Below, piece by piece: positions 32,853 through 41,603 of a stretch of 64,000 nt of DNA. A program made the position numbers and the translations under genes. Source of the DNA: Alphaproteobacteria bacterium (GTDB lineage Bacteria; Pseudomonadota; Alphaproteobacteria; CACIAM-22H2); assembly GCA_016793165.1 (NCBI GenBank), contig JAEULA010000089.1, positions 246,267 through 310,266 of the forward strand, given 5' to 3'. The notes beneath the pieces were generated by a model. That model made no database searches, had not been told where the DNA came from, and saw only the letters and a list, made by a program, of their open reading frames with translations. The first letter of the stretch is position 1. Every line of letters starts with the position of its first letter.

Positions 32853-34384
32853 CGCGCCGCGACGTCGCCCACCATGCGCACGCGCACGCGCAGCGAATTG
32901 CCCGGGAGGTAGGAGAGCGGCATGTCTTCGGTCTCGACGGTGCGCAAGGATCCGCGCTCGGCGCCGGCGGCCACCGCGCGATCGGCGGCGAGCCTCGTCG
33001 CCGCCGCGATCGCGTCCGCGCGCGTGAGGTCGCGGAAGATCTGGTCGACCTCGCCCGAGACCTGGGCGATCGCGGCGCCGACGGCGTTGGCGCAGTCGCC
33101 GTGCTCGACATGCACGACGCGGCTGACGCCGGGGAGCTTCTCGGGGATCAGGAAGGCGCCGCCGCCCACCGCGATCAGCGGCACGTCGCCGGCCTCGGTC
33201 TTCATGCGGTCGACCGCCTCCTCGACCATGCGCGCGGCCTCGTCGAGCACGCGGCGCGCATAGGCGGCATCGATGCCGGCGACGCGGGAGCGCTCGCCGA
33301 GATCCAGGACGCCGGCGGCGACGGCGATGTCGCTCGTCGTGAGCTGCTTGCCGCCGAAGATCAGCGCGTCGCGGATCAGGCGGTAGCCGACCGAGACCGG
33401 TCCGACCTTCGGCGGATCGCCGGCGACGTGGCTGCCGCCGCCCAGGCCGATCGACAGCAGGTCGGGCATGCGGAACAGCGTGCGCACGCCGCCGATGCGC
33501 ACCACGGCGTTCGACTCGCGCGGGAAGCCCGCCTTGATCTGGCCGACATCGGTCGTCGTGCCGCCGACATCGACGACCATGGCGTCGAGCATGCCCGAGA
33601 GATAGGCGGCCCCGCGCATCGAGTTCGTGGCGCCCGAGGCGAAGCTGTAGACGGGGAAGCGCTGGGCGGTCGCGGCCTCCGCGACCGTGCCGTCGTTCTG
33701 GGTGATGAACAGGGGGGCGGCGATGCCGCTGTCGCGGATCGCGCGCGCGAAGGCGGCGATCGTCTCGCGCGCGAGATCGGCGAGCGCCGCATTGAGCAGC
33801 GCCGCGTTCTCGCGCTCGAGCAGGCCGATGCGGCCGAGCTCGTGCGAGCAGGTGATCGGCGTCTCGCCCAGCTCGGCGCGCAGGATCTCGGCGGCGCGCA
33901 GCTCGTGCGCCGGGTCGATCGGCGCGAAGACGGACGAGATCGCGACGGCGCGAAGCCCCGCCTGCCTGATCTCGCGCGCCGCCCGGCCGAGCGCCGCCTC
34001 GTCGAGCGGCATGATCACGCGGCCGTCGTACTCGTGGCCGCCTTCGATCTGCCAGACGCCGCCGCGCGCGATCGCCGCCACGTCCTCGGGCCAGTCGCAG
34101 AACGGCGGCAGGGTTGCGCTCATCGGCCAGCCGATGCGCACGGCCGCGACCCTGGTCAGGTGCCGGCGCTGCACGACCGCGTTGATGAAATGCGTCGTGC
34201 CGATCATCACCGCGTCGACGTCGCCCTGGCCCGCAGGCTCGGCGCGCAGCTTGGCGAGCGCCTCGAGGATGCCGGTCGTCACGTCCTCGCTCGTCGGCGC
34301 CTTCACCGCGCGCCGCACGGCGCCCGCATCGATCAGCACCGCATCCGTGTTGGTGCCGCCGACGTCGATCCCGATGCGCCTCAT
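32849..34384 (-). CDS. Hydantoinase/oxoprolinase subunit A-like ASKHA ATPase
   Basis: A 511-residue protein of the HyuA/5-oxoprolinase N-terminal family. It has the sugar-kinase-like phosphate motifs RIGIDVGGTNTDAVL at the N-terminus and VVDVGGTTTDVG in the middle, and the VMIGTTHFINAVVQR segment of hydantoinase_A proteins. Members couple ATP hydrolysis to opening cyclic amides. No HyuB-type subunit is adjacent; its partner is the DUF917 protein, to which it is fused or linked in other organisms. ATG 34384 overlaps the DUF917 stop as ATGA. Confidence 0.92.
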   Translation of the reverse strand: MRRIGIDVGGTNTDAVLIDAGAVRRAVKAPTSEDVTTGILEALAKLRAEPAGQGDVDAVMIGTTHFINAVVQRRHLTRVAAVRIGWPMSATLPPFCDWPEDVAAIARGGVWQIEGGHEYDGRVIMPLDEAALGRAAREIRQAGLRAVAISSVFAPIDPAHELRAAEILRAELGETPITCSHELGRIGLLERENAALLNAALADLARETIAAFARAIRDSGIAAPLFITQNDGTVAEAATAQRFPVYSFASGATNSMRGAAYLSGMLDAMVVDVGGTTTDVGQIKAGFPRESNAVVRIGGVRTLFRMPDLLSIGLGGGSHVAGDPPKVGPVSVGYRLIRDALIFGGKQLTTSDIAVAAGVLDLGERSRVAGIDAAYARRVLDEAARMVEEAVDRMKTEAGDVPLIAVGGGAFLIPEKLPGVSRVVHVEHGDCANAVGAAIAQVSGEVDQIFRDLTRADAIAAATRLAADRAVAAGAERGSLRTVETEDMPLSYLPGNSLRVRVRMVGDVAAR

Positions 34385-35466
34385 GATTCGAACACCGACT
34401 TGAAGTCCAGGTCGTAGCCGAAGGCCCGCGGGCCGACATGCTGCAGGCCCTTGGGCGTCAGGAACACGGCGGGCGAGCGCAGCGCGATGACCGTGACGCG
34501 CTGGCCGTAACGCAACGTCTCCGAGCCGATCGCCTCGCCCGAGACCGAGTCGAGCACGCAGATCAGGTCGGGCGACATGGCGAGCGGCCGCCCGTCCAGC
34601 CACGCGACGATCCACTCATTCTGGAAATTGATCTCCATCGCGGCGCCGCGCCAGTCGTCGATGCCGTCGAAGCGCGTGCGGCCGCGCAGGAATCCCTCGG
34701 TGGTGCGGCGCTCCACGTCGACGACCTTGCCGCGATAGAGGAGCCTGCCGTCCTCGGCATCGAGGATCGCCTGGATGGGATCGTCGTGCCGGCGCTGCGC
34801 CTCGCGCACCGCGGTGCCGATCTTGATCGCCTGGGTGGTGGTGAACGGGATGCCCCAGCGCTTGATCTCGGCGCCGGTGCGCGGCGCCTTGCAGGTGGCC
34901 GCGGTCGACCCGTACTCGGTGCAGACCTTGCGGCTGACGCGCTCCATCCATTTCCAGGTCGGCACCTTGGCGACGATCGTCTCGACGCCGCGGGGATCGA
35001 CCGAGGTGAGCGGGTAGGGCGTGAGGTCGCCGACGGCGAAGCTCGTCATCTGCGCCTCGGGATAGGCGCGGCCCATGCAGTCGGCGTCCACGACCGGGAT
35101 GCCGAGATGCGCGGCCGCCATCATCGGCTGGATGGAGTTCCCGCCGCCGATCTCCAGCGACATGATGGCGCGGAAGCGCTTGCCGATGAGCTCCTGCATC
35201 AGCTCGACCGCGCGCGCGGCGTTGCGGCTGTCGGTGAGGCGCTCCTGGCCGACCAGCGGCGCGCCCTGGTTCGAGACCACGGCGACCGCGTCGTCGTCGG
35301 CGAGGTCGAGCGGGCTCATCAGGCGCACGCGCCGGCCCTGCGCGTAGAGCTGGCGCATGTTGAGCAGGCCCAGATAGGGCGAGCCGCCGCCGCCGGTGCC
35401 GAGGATCCAGGCGCCGACGGCGAGCGACTCGATGTCGTCGGCGGTGATGTCGCGATAGGTCGCCAT
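34381..35466 (-). CDS. DUF917 domain protein
   Basis: A 361-residue protein of the DUF917 family: N-terminal GAWILGTGGGGSPYLG, EIGGGNSIQPMMAAAHLGIPVVDADCMGRAYPE (in parts), and a C-terminal beta-rich domain with PDLICVLDSVSGEAI. The family is uncharacterised but is regularly encoded with hydantoinase/oxoprolinase A proteins, and here is translationally coupled to one. It probably forms part of the same ATP-dependent amidohydrolase or a related complex. It starts eight bases downstream of the AroM-like stop. Confidence 0.9.
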   Translation of the reverse strand: MATYRDITADDIESLAVGAWILGTGGGGSPYLGLLNMRQLYAQGRRVRLMSPLDLADDDAVAVVSNQGAPLVGQERLTDSRNAARAVELMQELIGKRFRAIMSLEIGGGNSIQPMMAAAHLGIPVVDADCMGRAYPEAQMTSFAVGDLTPYPLTSVDPRGVETIVAKVPTWKWMERVSRKVCTEYGSTAATCKAPRTGAEIKRWGIPFTTTQAIKIGTAVREAQRRHDDPIQAILDAEDGRLLYRGKVVDVERRTTEGFLRGRTRFDGIDDWRGAAMEINFQNEWIVAWLDGRPLAMSPDLICVLDSVSGEAIGSETLRYGQRVTVIALRSPAVFLTPKGLQHVGPRAFGYDLDFKSVFES

Positions 35467-35474
35467 GCGGGCGC

Positions 35475-36143
35475 TCAGCCCATCAGCTCGCGCACGACGC
35501 GGGCCATGGTCGTGACGGCCAGCAGCGTCGGCTTGCGGACGATGCTGCGGACGATCGCCTTGTGGCGCTCGGTGTAGCTCATGCAATCCATCACGACGAG
35601 ATCCGGCTTGTGCGCCGCCAGGCGTCGCGCCGAAGCCTCGGTCGCCGCCTCGTCGCCGCTGGGGATCAGCGGCTCGGCGACGACCTCGAGCCCGGGGCGC
35701 GCCCATTTCTTCGGCAGCTGCGTCACCTGCGCGGGCAGCGGCACGAGCAGGCCGAGGCGGCCCGACGGCAGCAGCGCATTCGCGAGGCCGGACAGCAGCT
35801 TCGACGGGAACACGACGCCCGGCCCGCCGAGGCCGTCCGGGAAGGCGCCGGTGCAGGCGAAGAGGATCGCCTCGGAGCCGTCGGCGCGCAGCTTGTCGAG
35901 CACGGCGGGCGCGCGCGCGATGGCGTGCTTCTTGGCGATGTGCGTGTCGGATCCGTCGGCGAGCTTGGTGTAGAGCACGTCCTCGCCGGCCGCCGGCGCC
36001 ATGGCCTTGATCTCCGCGGCGCTGGCGCCGTCGAGGCAGCCGCGCAAGGTGATGCGCGTGCCCTCGGGGAGCAGTGCCGCGAACTGCGCGACGATGTCGG
36101 CGCGCGGCGCCTGACCGATGTTCACGATTCCGAGATGTGCCAT
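35475..36143 (-). CDS. AroM-family protein (Asp/Glu/hydantoin racemase-like fold)
   Basis: A 222-residue AroM-like protein: N-terminal GIVNIGQAPRADIV, ILFACTGAFPD, and VVMDCMSYTERHKAIV. Cys97 and Cys187 fall in the positions of the two catalytic cysteines of the Asp/Glu/hydantoin racemase superfamily. AroM itself has no established function. In front of DUF917 and HyuA-like genes it could act as the racemase of a hydantoin- or lactam-type pathway; this is inference. First gene of the four-gene operon ending in the antiporter. Confidence 0.88.
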   Translation of the reverse strand: MAHLGIVNIGQAPRADIVAQFAALLPEGTRITLRGCLDGASAAEIKAMAPAAGEDVLYTKLADGSDTHIAKKHAIARAPAVLDKLRADGSEAILFACTGAFPDGLGGPGVVFPSKLLSGLANALLPSGRLGLLVPLPAQVTQLPKKWARPGLEVVAEPLIPSGDEAATEASARRLAAHKPDLVVMDCMSYTERHKAIVRSIVRKPTLLAVTTMARVVRELMG

Positions 36144-36343
36144 GTCCCGATCTCCCCTGCTGTCCGGCCGATGGCGTCAACAATTAGCGGTTTCTTGCCG
36201 CATCGTCGCCGGGAGATCTCGGCGCGTCGCGGCGGCGGTGCGGCGTCCCCGCGCAGCGCGTCTTGTCGCACCTCCTCCGCGAAGATTGAAACTGCGTGGT
36301 GCGAAGGAGTGTCCTGTCCGTCAACTGAAGAAAGGCCTCGTCG

Positions 36344-37075
36344 ATGGATACTGCGCTCGCCGCCCCGCCCGCCACGGGAATGCCCGCCGCTGTCGCCGTC
36401 CCCGGGTCCCGGCGGCTCGGCGAGGTCGTGGCGACGGTGCCGGGCGCGACGGCTGTTCTGCGCGCCTACGGCATCGACTTCTGCTGCCGCGGCGACGTCT
36501 CGATCGGCCAGGCCGCGGCCGAACATGGCCTGTCGGTCGCCTTCGTCGAAGCGCGCCTGCGCGAGCTCGGCCGCGAGATCCCCGAGCCCGCGGCCGATGC
36601 CGAGCCCGCGGTCCAGATCGGCTACATCCTCAGCCGTTTCCACGAGGCCCATCGTCGCGAGCTGCCCGAGCTGATCGAGCTCGCGAAGCACGTCGAGAAT
36701 GTCCAGCATGGCCATCCGGCGCTGCCGACGGGGCTTACGACGGTGCTTCAGCGCATCGCCGCGGAGCTCGAGTTCCATATGCGCAAGGAAGAGCAGATGC
36801 TCTTCCCGATGATGGCGGCGGGCGGCCATCCCTACATCCGCAATCCGATCTCGTGCATGCGCCACGACCACGACCACCATCGCGACTCGATGATCGCGCT
36901 CGAGGGCCTGATCCAGGGCGGCATCGTGCTCGACGACGCCTGCGTGAGCTGGCGCGCCCTCGCGATCGGGTTGCGCAAGCTGATCGACGATCTCATGGCG
37001 CATATCCGCTACGAGAACGAGGTCCTCTTCGCCCGCTTCGAGGCCGACCACACCGGCGCGATCGCCGCGGCGTGA
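36344..37075 (+). CDS. Iron-sulfur cluster repair di-iron protein (RIC/ScdA/YtfE family)
   Basis: A 243-residue protein that repairs nitrosative or oxidative damage to Fe-S clusters. The N-terminal ScdA-type domain contains YGIDFCCRGD with the paired cysteines. The hemerythrin-like domain supplies the di-iron ligands in SRFHEAHRRELPE, ELEFHMRKEEQMLFP, MRHDHDHH and AHIRYENEVLF. GAAGAAAGG lies before the ATG. The 200-base upstream spacer holds TCGCACC (36266-36272) facing GGTGCGA (36298-36304) but no clear FNR or NsrR site. Confidence 0.95.
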   Translation: MDTALAAPPATGMPAAVAVPGSRRLGEVVATVPGATAVLRAYGIDFCCRGDVSIGQAAAEHGLSVAFVEARLRELGREIPEPAADAEPAVQIGYILSRFHEAHRRELPELIELAKHVENVQHGHPALPTGLTTVLQRIAAELEFHMRKEEQMLFPMMAAGGHPYIRNPISCMRHDHDHHRDSMIALEGLIQGGIVLDDACVSWRALAIGLRKLIDDLMAHIRYENEVLFARFEADHTGAIAAA

Positions 37076-37168
37076 CGGCTTGCGGCCGGGCCGCATCCGG
37101 CTCCCGGATCGCGTTCCACTGCCGACGGCGCTAGACTTCCCTGCATCGCCTCGTAGGAGAGATGCCCG

Positions 37169-38125
37169 ATGCTGCGATCCCTGCTGCTCAGCCTCGCGGT
37201 GGCGCTGCCCGTTGCCGCGCAGGCCCAGGTCGAGATCCGAGAATATCCGCTGCCGCCGAAGCTCTACGCCCATGACGTCTGGGCGGACCCGGCGCCGGAC
37301 GGCCCGGTCTACATCGCGTTCCAGCGCAGCGGCCACCTCGGCGTCCTCGATCCGAAAACCGGCAAGGTCGACACCATCGCCCTGGGCCAGGACTCTGCGC
37401 CGCACGGCGTGATCCAGGACAAGGCCGGCGATCTCTGGCTGACCGACGGCGGACAGAACGCGATCGTGCGCGTGAACGGCAAGTCGCGCGAGGTGACGAA
37501 ATGGCACCTGCCGCCGCAGCGCGGCTACGTCAACCTGAACACCGCGGCGTTCGACGCGGCGGGCGTGCACTGGTTCACCGGCCAGAACGGCATCGTCGGT
37601 CGTCTCGATCCGCGGAGCGGCGAGATGAAGGTCTTCGACGCGCCCAAGGGCCGGGGCCCCTACGGGATCCAGGCGACGCCCGACGGCGTGGTCTATTTCA
37701 CCTCGCTTGCCGGATCGTACATCGCGCGCATCGATCCCGCCGACGCGATCACGGTGATCGAGCCGCCGACGTCCGGCCAGGGAGCCCGGCGCGTGTGGTC
37801 GGACTCGAAGGGCATCCTGTGGGTCAGCGAGTTCAACAGCGGCCAACTCAGCCGCTTCGATCCGAAGACCGGCGCGTGGAAGGCCTGGAAGGCGCCGGGC
37901 GACCGGCCGCGCGTCTACGCGGTCTATGTCGACGAGCAGGACCGCCCGTGGGTGAGCGAATGGACGGCGCAGGTCATGCTCCGCTTCGATCCGAGGACCG
38001 AGACGTTCGAGACCTTCAAGTCGAGCTCCGGCACCGCGAACGTACGCCAGATCCACGGCCGCAAGGGCGAGGTGTGGACCCCGGAGTCCGCTGCCGACAA
38101 GATCGTGCTCTATCGCTTCAAGTGA
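37169..38125 (+). CDS. Streptogramin-lyase-like (Vgb-type) beta-propeller protein, exported
   Basis: A 318-residue protein with a signal peptide ending near AQAQ (about residue 19). The rest is a beta-propeller of repeated blades with motifs such as GDLWLTDGGQNAIVRV, GVHWFTGQNGIVGRLDP and GILWVSEFNSGQLSRFDP, characteristic of the virginiamycin B lyase-like family. Most such environmental proteins are not antibiotic lyases. It is coupled by a GTGA overlap to a cytochrome c gene, suggesting a periplasmic redox unit. Confidence 0.88.
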   Translation: MLRSLLLSLAVALPVAAQAQVEIREYPLPPKLYAHDVWADPAPDGPVYIAFQRSGHLGVLDPKTGKVDTIALGQDSAPHGVIQDKAGDLWLTDGGQNAIVRVNGKSREVTKWHLPPQRGYVNLNTAAFDAAGVHWFTGQNGIVGRLDPRSGEMKVFDAPKGRGPYGIQATPDGVVYFTSLAGSYIARIDPADAITVIEPPTSGQGARRVWSDSKGILWVSEFNSGQLSRFDPKTGAWKAWKAPGDRPRVYAVYVDEQDRPWVSEWTAQVMLRFDPRTETFETFKSSSGTANVRQIHGRKGEVWTPESAADKIVLYRFK

Positions 38126-38529
38126 GGCGCGAGCGGGGCATGGCGCGGCGACCGCGCCCGTCCGCGCTCCTCGCCCTTGCGGCGCTGCTCTCCTCGGTCG
38201 CCGCGTCCGCAATCGCGCAGGAGGACGGCGAGCGGATCTTCCAACGCTGCTTTTCCTGCCACTCCGTCGATCCCGCGGAGCAGAACCTCTCCGGCCCGAA
38301 CCTGCACGGGGTCGTCGGCCGTCGTGCCGCGACGCTGCCGGAGTTCGAGTATTCCGACGCCATGCGCGCCGCGGGTGGGGCCGGGCTGGTGTGGACGCCG
38401 GAGATTCTCGACCGCTACCTGGCCGATCCCGAGGATTTTCTCCCCGAGGGCCGCATGGCCGGCGTGCGTCTGCGCGACCCGGCGCAGCGGCGTGTGCTCA
38501 TCGAATGGCTCGCTGGCCGCTCGCGCTGA
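38122..38529 (+). CDS. Class I cytochrome c, exported
   Basis: A small c-type cytochrome. A signal peptide of about 30 residues ends near AIAQ. The heme motif is CFSCH (Cys43, Cys46, His47) and the distal Met ligand is Met112 in PEGRMAG; GPNLHGVVGR is typical of cytochrome c2/c550-type proteins. The GTG at 38122 overlaps the preceding stop as GTGA and is chosen for that reason; ATG 38140 gives a protein six residues shorter. It probably transfers electrons for the propeller protein or a dehydrogenase partner. Confidence 0.9.
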   Translation: MRRERGMARRPRPSALLALAALLSSVAASAIAQEDGERIFQRCFSCHSVDPAEQNLSGPNLHGVVGRRAATLPEFEYSDAMRAAGGAGLVWTPEILDRYLADPEDFLPEGRMAGVRLRDPAQRRVLIEWLAGRSR

Positions 38530-38827
38530 TCGGCGCCCCCGGCCGTGACGCCGACATGCCGCGTCACGGCGCGGTTGCTCGGCATCGGCCCCAGCGCAGC
38601 GTTGAAGGAATAGGTGCGATGCCACGGCTCGGCGCCCCAGCGCTCGCTCCGGCCTCGCGGGCGCGGGCGGGGCCGCAGGCATCGCGGTCGGGCGCGGCGC
38701 GGGATGGCGAGGGCATGCGCATGGCTCCCGTGCGCGGCGGCGGCTCGCCTGGGTGCGGCCGAGGGGGCAGAATTCGCGACCGCCGCCCGATCCGGCCCGA
38801 ACCGTCCGAGCCCCTGTCCGAGACCAC

Positions 38828-40012
38828 GTGACTCCACCCTCGCCGCCGCGCCTGCCGCCGTTCCTGCTGATCGTCATCGGGACCTGGATCGCGCCCTTCT
38901 CGATGCACATCGTCATTCCGATGATGCCGTCGATGGCGGCGGAGTTCGGGACCGACTTCGCCGCGGCGCAGGGCACGCTCACCGCCTACCTCTTCGGCAT
39001 CGCCTTCGGGCAGCTCATCTACGGGCCGATCTCAGATCGCCTCGGGCGGCGGCCGGTGATGCTCGCGGGCCTGTCGCTGTATCTCGCGGCCGCGGTGGGC
39101 TGCGCGCTCGCGACCTCGATCGAGGCGCTGACGCTGTTGCGGCTCGTCCAGGGCGGCACCGGGTGCGCGGGCCTCGTGCTCGGCCGCGCGATCATCCGCG
39201 ACTGCTACGAGCGCGACCGCGCGGCGAGCCTGATCGGCTACGTGACGACGGTGATGGCGGTGGGCGCGGCCTTCTCGCCTCTGGCCGGAGCGCTCGCCGT
39301 CGAGTACGCGGGCTGGCGCACCATGTTCGTCGTCCTCGCCGCGCTCTCGGCCGTCATCGTCGCCTGCGGCGCCTTCTGGCTGAACGAGACCAATCTCAAC
39401 CGGGACACCGGCGGCGGCATCGCGCGCGTCGCGACGAGCTATCTGACGCTGCTGCGCGCGCCGCGCTTCGTGCTCTATTCGATGTGCGGCGTCTTCTCGA
39501 TCGCGGGCTGGTATGCGTTCGTGTCCGGGGCCCCCTACGTGCTGACCTCCATCCTGGGCCTGCCGCCCATCGCCTATGGCAAGTACATCCTGCTCGTCGT
39601 CGCAGGCTACTCGGTCGGCAGCTTCGCGGCGGGCCGGCTGTCGGTCCGGATCGGCGGCGAACGCATGCTCGCCCTGGGCCAGGCGATCGTGCTCGCCGCG
39701 ACTGCCGTGCAGCTCGGCTTCTACGTCGCGGGCGTCCTGTCGCCGCTCGCGCTGTTCCTGCCGATGATGGTCGTGACGATCGGCGCGGGGATCTTCCTGC
39801 CCAATGCCAGTGCCGGCGCGATCAGCGTCGTGCCGGGCCTCGCAGGCTCCGCATCGGGCCTGATGGGCTTCCTGCAGATGGGCTTCGGCGCGCTGTGCAC
39901 GATCGCGATGGGCGTCTGGCTGCGCGACAGCGAGGGGCCGCTGATCCTGACTATGGCGGCGCTGGCGCTGCTCTCGCTCCTTTCGCTGGTGCTGCTTCGC
40001 TTCGCGCGGTGA
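38828..40012 (+). CDS. MFS transporter, Bcr/CflA drug-resistance family
   Basis: A 394-residue, 12-span major facilitator. Motif A is GPISDRLGRRPVM after span 2, and the TLLRLVQGGTGCAGLVLGRAIIRD region (in parts) is characteristic of Bcr/CflA. It exports drugs or amino acids and peptides by proton antiport. GTG 38828 is preferred because translation upstream of it is Pro/Arg-rich noise. The 298 bases before it hold no recognisable gene. Confidence 0.92.
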   Translation: MTPPSPPRLPPFLLIVIGTWIAPFSMHIVIPMMPSMAAEFGTDFAAAQGTLTAYLFGIAFGQLIYGPISDRLGRRPVMLAGLSLYLAAAVGCALATSIEALTLLRLVQGGTGCAGLVLGRAIIRDCYERDRAASLIGYVTTVMAVGAAFSPLAGALAVEYAGWRTMFVVLAALSAVIVACGAFWLNETNLNRDTGGGIARVATSYLTLLRAPRFVLYSMCGVFSIAGWYAFVSGAPYVLTSILGLPPIAYGKYILLVVAGYSVGSFAAGRLSVRIGGERMLALGQAIVLAATAVQLGFYVAGVLSPLALFLPMMVVTIGAGIFLPNASAGAISVVPGLAGSASGLMGFLQMGFGALCTIAMGVWLRDSEGPLILTMAALALLSLLSLVLLRFAR

Positions 40013-40081
40013 CGGCCGTCGCCGGTGCGTCCGGGGGCGACCATCGTTGCCACCGGGCGCGGCCGGCCGACCGGCGCGCGG

Positions 40082-40846
40082 TCACATCCGCAGCTGGAAG
40101 TCGTTGCGGCCGGTGCGGTCCTGGCCGCGGATCAGGAACAGGGTGCGATCGGCGTGGCCGGCGCGCAGGTTGCGCGACACGACCTGCTGCTTGGCGAGCT
40201 CACGATCGAACACCGAGGTCAGCGGCATGTAGCGCAGGGTAAGGCCGCGGCGCGACCGGGGCGAGCGGTTCGGCTCCGAGCCGTGCGCGAGGAAGACGTC
40301 GTGCAGCGAGATCTGCCCGGCCTTCAGCACGATGTCGACGGCGTCCTTCTCGTCGTATTCGCTCGGATCGAGCTCCTGGTTGAGCGCGAGGCCCGGGCCG
40401 TCGTTCTGCAGATGCTTCAGCAGCCGGCCCTGCTTGTGCGAACCCTTGATGACGCGCAGGCAGCCGTTCTCCGGCGTCGAGTCGTCGATCGCGAGCCACG
40501 CCGTGCAGGTCGCCACCGGCCGGATCGGCCAGTACTCCCCGTCCTGGTGCCACGGCGTCTTCGAGCCCTTGAAGGCGGGCTTGGCGAACAGGCTGGAATT
40601 CCAGAGCGCGAAGTCCGGCCCGAGGATCTGGCCGACCATGTCGACGATCTCGGGGATGCGCGCATAGGCGAGGAATCCGGTGTCGTAGGCGAGCACCGTC
40701 GGGCAGTAGTCGACGAATTGCGGGTGGCGCTTGACGAGGCGCTGATGGTCGTCGCGGATCGACTCGAGGATCGTTTCGGGCAGGCGGTAGTCGGGAACGA
40801 TGTAGCCGTCGCGGTGATACTGGGCGAGTTCGGCATCGGTCAGCAT
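40082..40846 (-). CDS. Phytanoyl-CoA dioxygenase (PhyH) family protein
   Basis: A 254-residue Fe(II)/2-oxoglutarate oxygenase. The iron motif HxD is in TPWHQDGEYWP, the distal His in LHDVFLAHGSEPN, and the 2-oxoglutarate-binding Arg is likely in RRGLTLRYMP. TAWLAIDDSTPENGCLRVIKGSHK is family-typical in parts. It hydroxylates an unknown small molecule in the cytoplasm. It stands alone on this strand, 73 bases downstream of mtgA's start-distal neighbour region and convergent with the MFS gene. Confidence 0.92.
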   Translation of the reverse strand: MLTDAELAQYHRDGYIVPDYRLPETILESIRDDHQRLVKRHPQFVDYCPTVLAYDTGFLAYARIPEIVDMVGQILGPDFALWNSSLFAKPAFKGSKTPWHQDGEYWPIRPVATCTAWLAIDDSTPENGCLRVIKGSHKQGRLLKHLQNDGPGLALNQELDPSEYDEKDAVDIVLKAGQISLHDVFLAHGSEPNRSPRSRRGLTLRYMPLTSVFDRELAKQQVVSRNLRAGHADRTLFLIRGQDRTGRNDFQLRM

Positions 40847-40919
40847 GGCGGGTCCCCCGTAGGTCGTTGGTGGCAGGATCGGCTCGCCTCGCCTGCGGTT
40901 CAAGCGCCGCGTCGAGACG

Positions 40920-41603
40920 TCAGCCGAGGCAGGCGAAATAGCGCGGTCCCAGCTGGTCGATGCGCCGGTCGATCGCGGAGGCGCGGCCCCGGAGGAACGG
41001 CGTCGGGCGCGCGGGATCCCAGCGTCGCGGGCTCGGCAGCACGATGGCGAGGCGGATCGCCTCGGCACGCGTGAGGTCGGCCGCCGCCTTGCGGAAGTGA
41101 TGCCGCGCGGCGGCCTCGGCGCCGAACACGCCGTCGCCCCATTCGGCGATGCCCAGATACACCTCGAGGATGCGCCGCTTCGGCCAGAGCGCGTCGATCG
41201 CCAGCGACAGCGGCGCCTCGACGGCCTTGCGCCACCAGCCGCCGCCCGGCCAGAGGAAAAGGTTGCGCGCGACCTGCATGGTGATCGTGCTGGCGCCGCG
41301 CTGCCGGCCGCCATCCTCGTTGTCTTCGATCGCCTCGCGCACGGCGTCGAGGTCGATGCCGGCGTGTGTGCAAAAGCGGTTGTCCTCGGCGGCGATGACG
41401 GCGCGCGCGAGGGCGGGCGCGATCCGCTCGAGCGGCACGACGTCGCGCTGCAGGGTCGCGCCCCCGGCGCGGCGGATCGCCATCAGCGGCGTCCCCGGCG
41501 GATCGATCCAGCGATAGCCGACGACGAGGGTCGCGAGCACGACGATGCCGAGCGCGACCGCGCGCAGCAGCCACCGCAGGATCGTGCGCAGCACCGCGCT
41601 CAC
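40920..41603 (-). CDS. mtgA: Monofunctional biosynthetic peptidoglycan transglycosylase
   Basis: A 227-residue glycosyltransferase family 51 enzyme that polymerises lipid II glycan strands. One N-terminal membrane anchor (LRAVALGIVVLATLVVGYRW in part), the catalytic Glu in AAEDNRFCTHAGID, and RGASTITMQVARNLFL. No transpeptidase domain follows, which identifies MtgA. The GTG start at 41603 overlaps the amidohydrolase stop as GTGA (41600-41603), an odd partner for a cell-wall gene. Confidence 0.96.
   Translation of the reverse strand: MSAVLRTILRWLLRAVALGIVVLATLVVGYRWIDPPGTPLMAIRRAGGATLQRDVVPLERIAPALARAVIAAEDNRFCTHAGIDLDAVREAIEDNEDGGRQRGASTITMQVARNLFLWPGGGWWRKAVEAPLSLAIDALWPKRRILEVYLGIAEWGDGVFGAEAAARHHFRKAAADLTRAEAIRLAIVLPSPRRWDPARPTPFLRGRASAIDRRIDQLGPRYFACLG

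Noticed and set aside
36266..36304. TCGCACC / GGTGCGA inverted repeat upstream of the RIC gene
   Set aside because: The 25-base spacer is too long for a typical operator and the arms do not match FNR, NnrR or NsrR consensus sites.
37169..38125. Streptogramin resistance determinant
   Set aside because: The family resemblance is general to the propeller; the protein carries a signal peptide and is paired with a cytochrome, so an antibiotic-resistance role is not supported.
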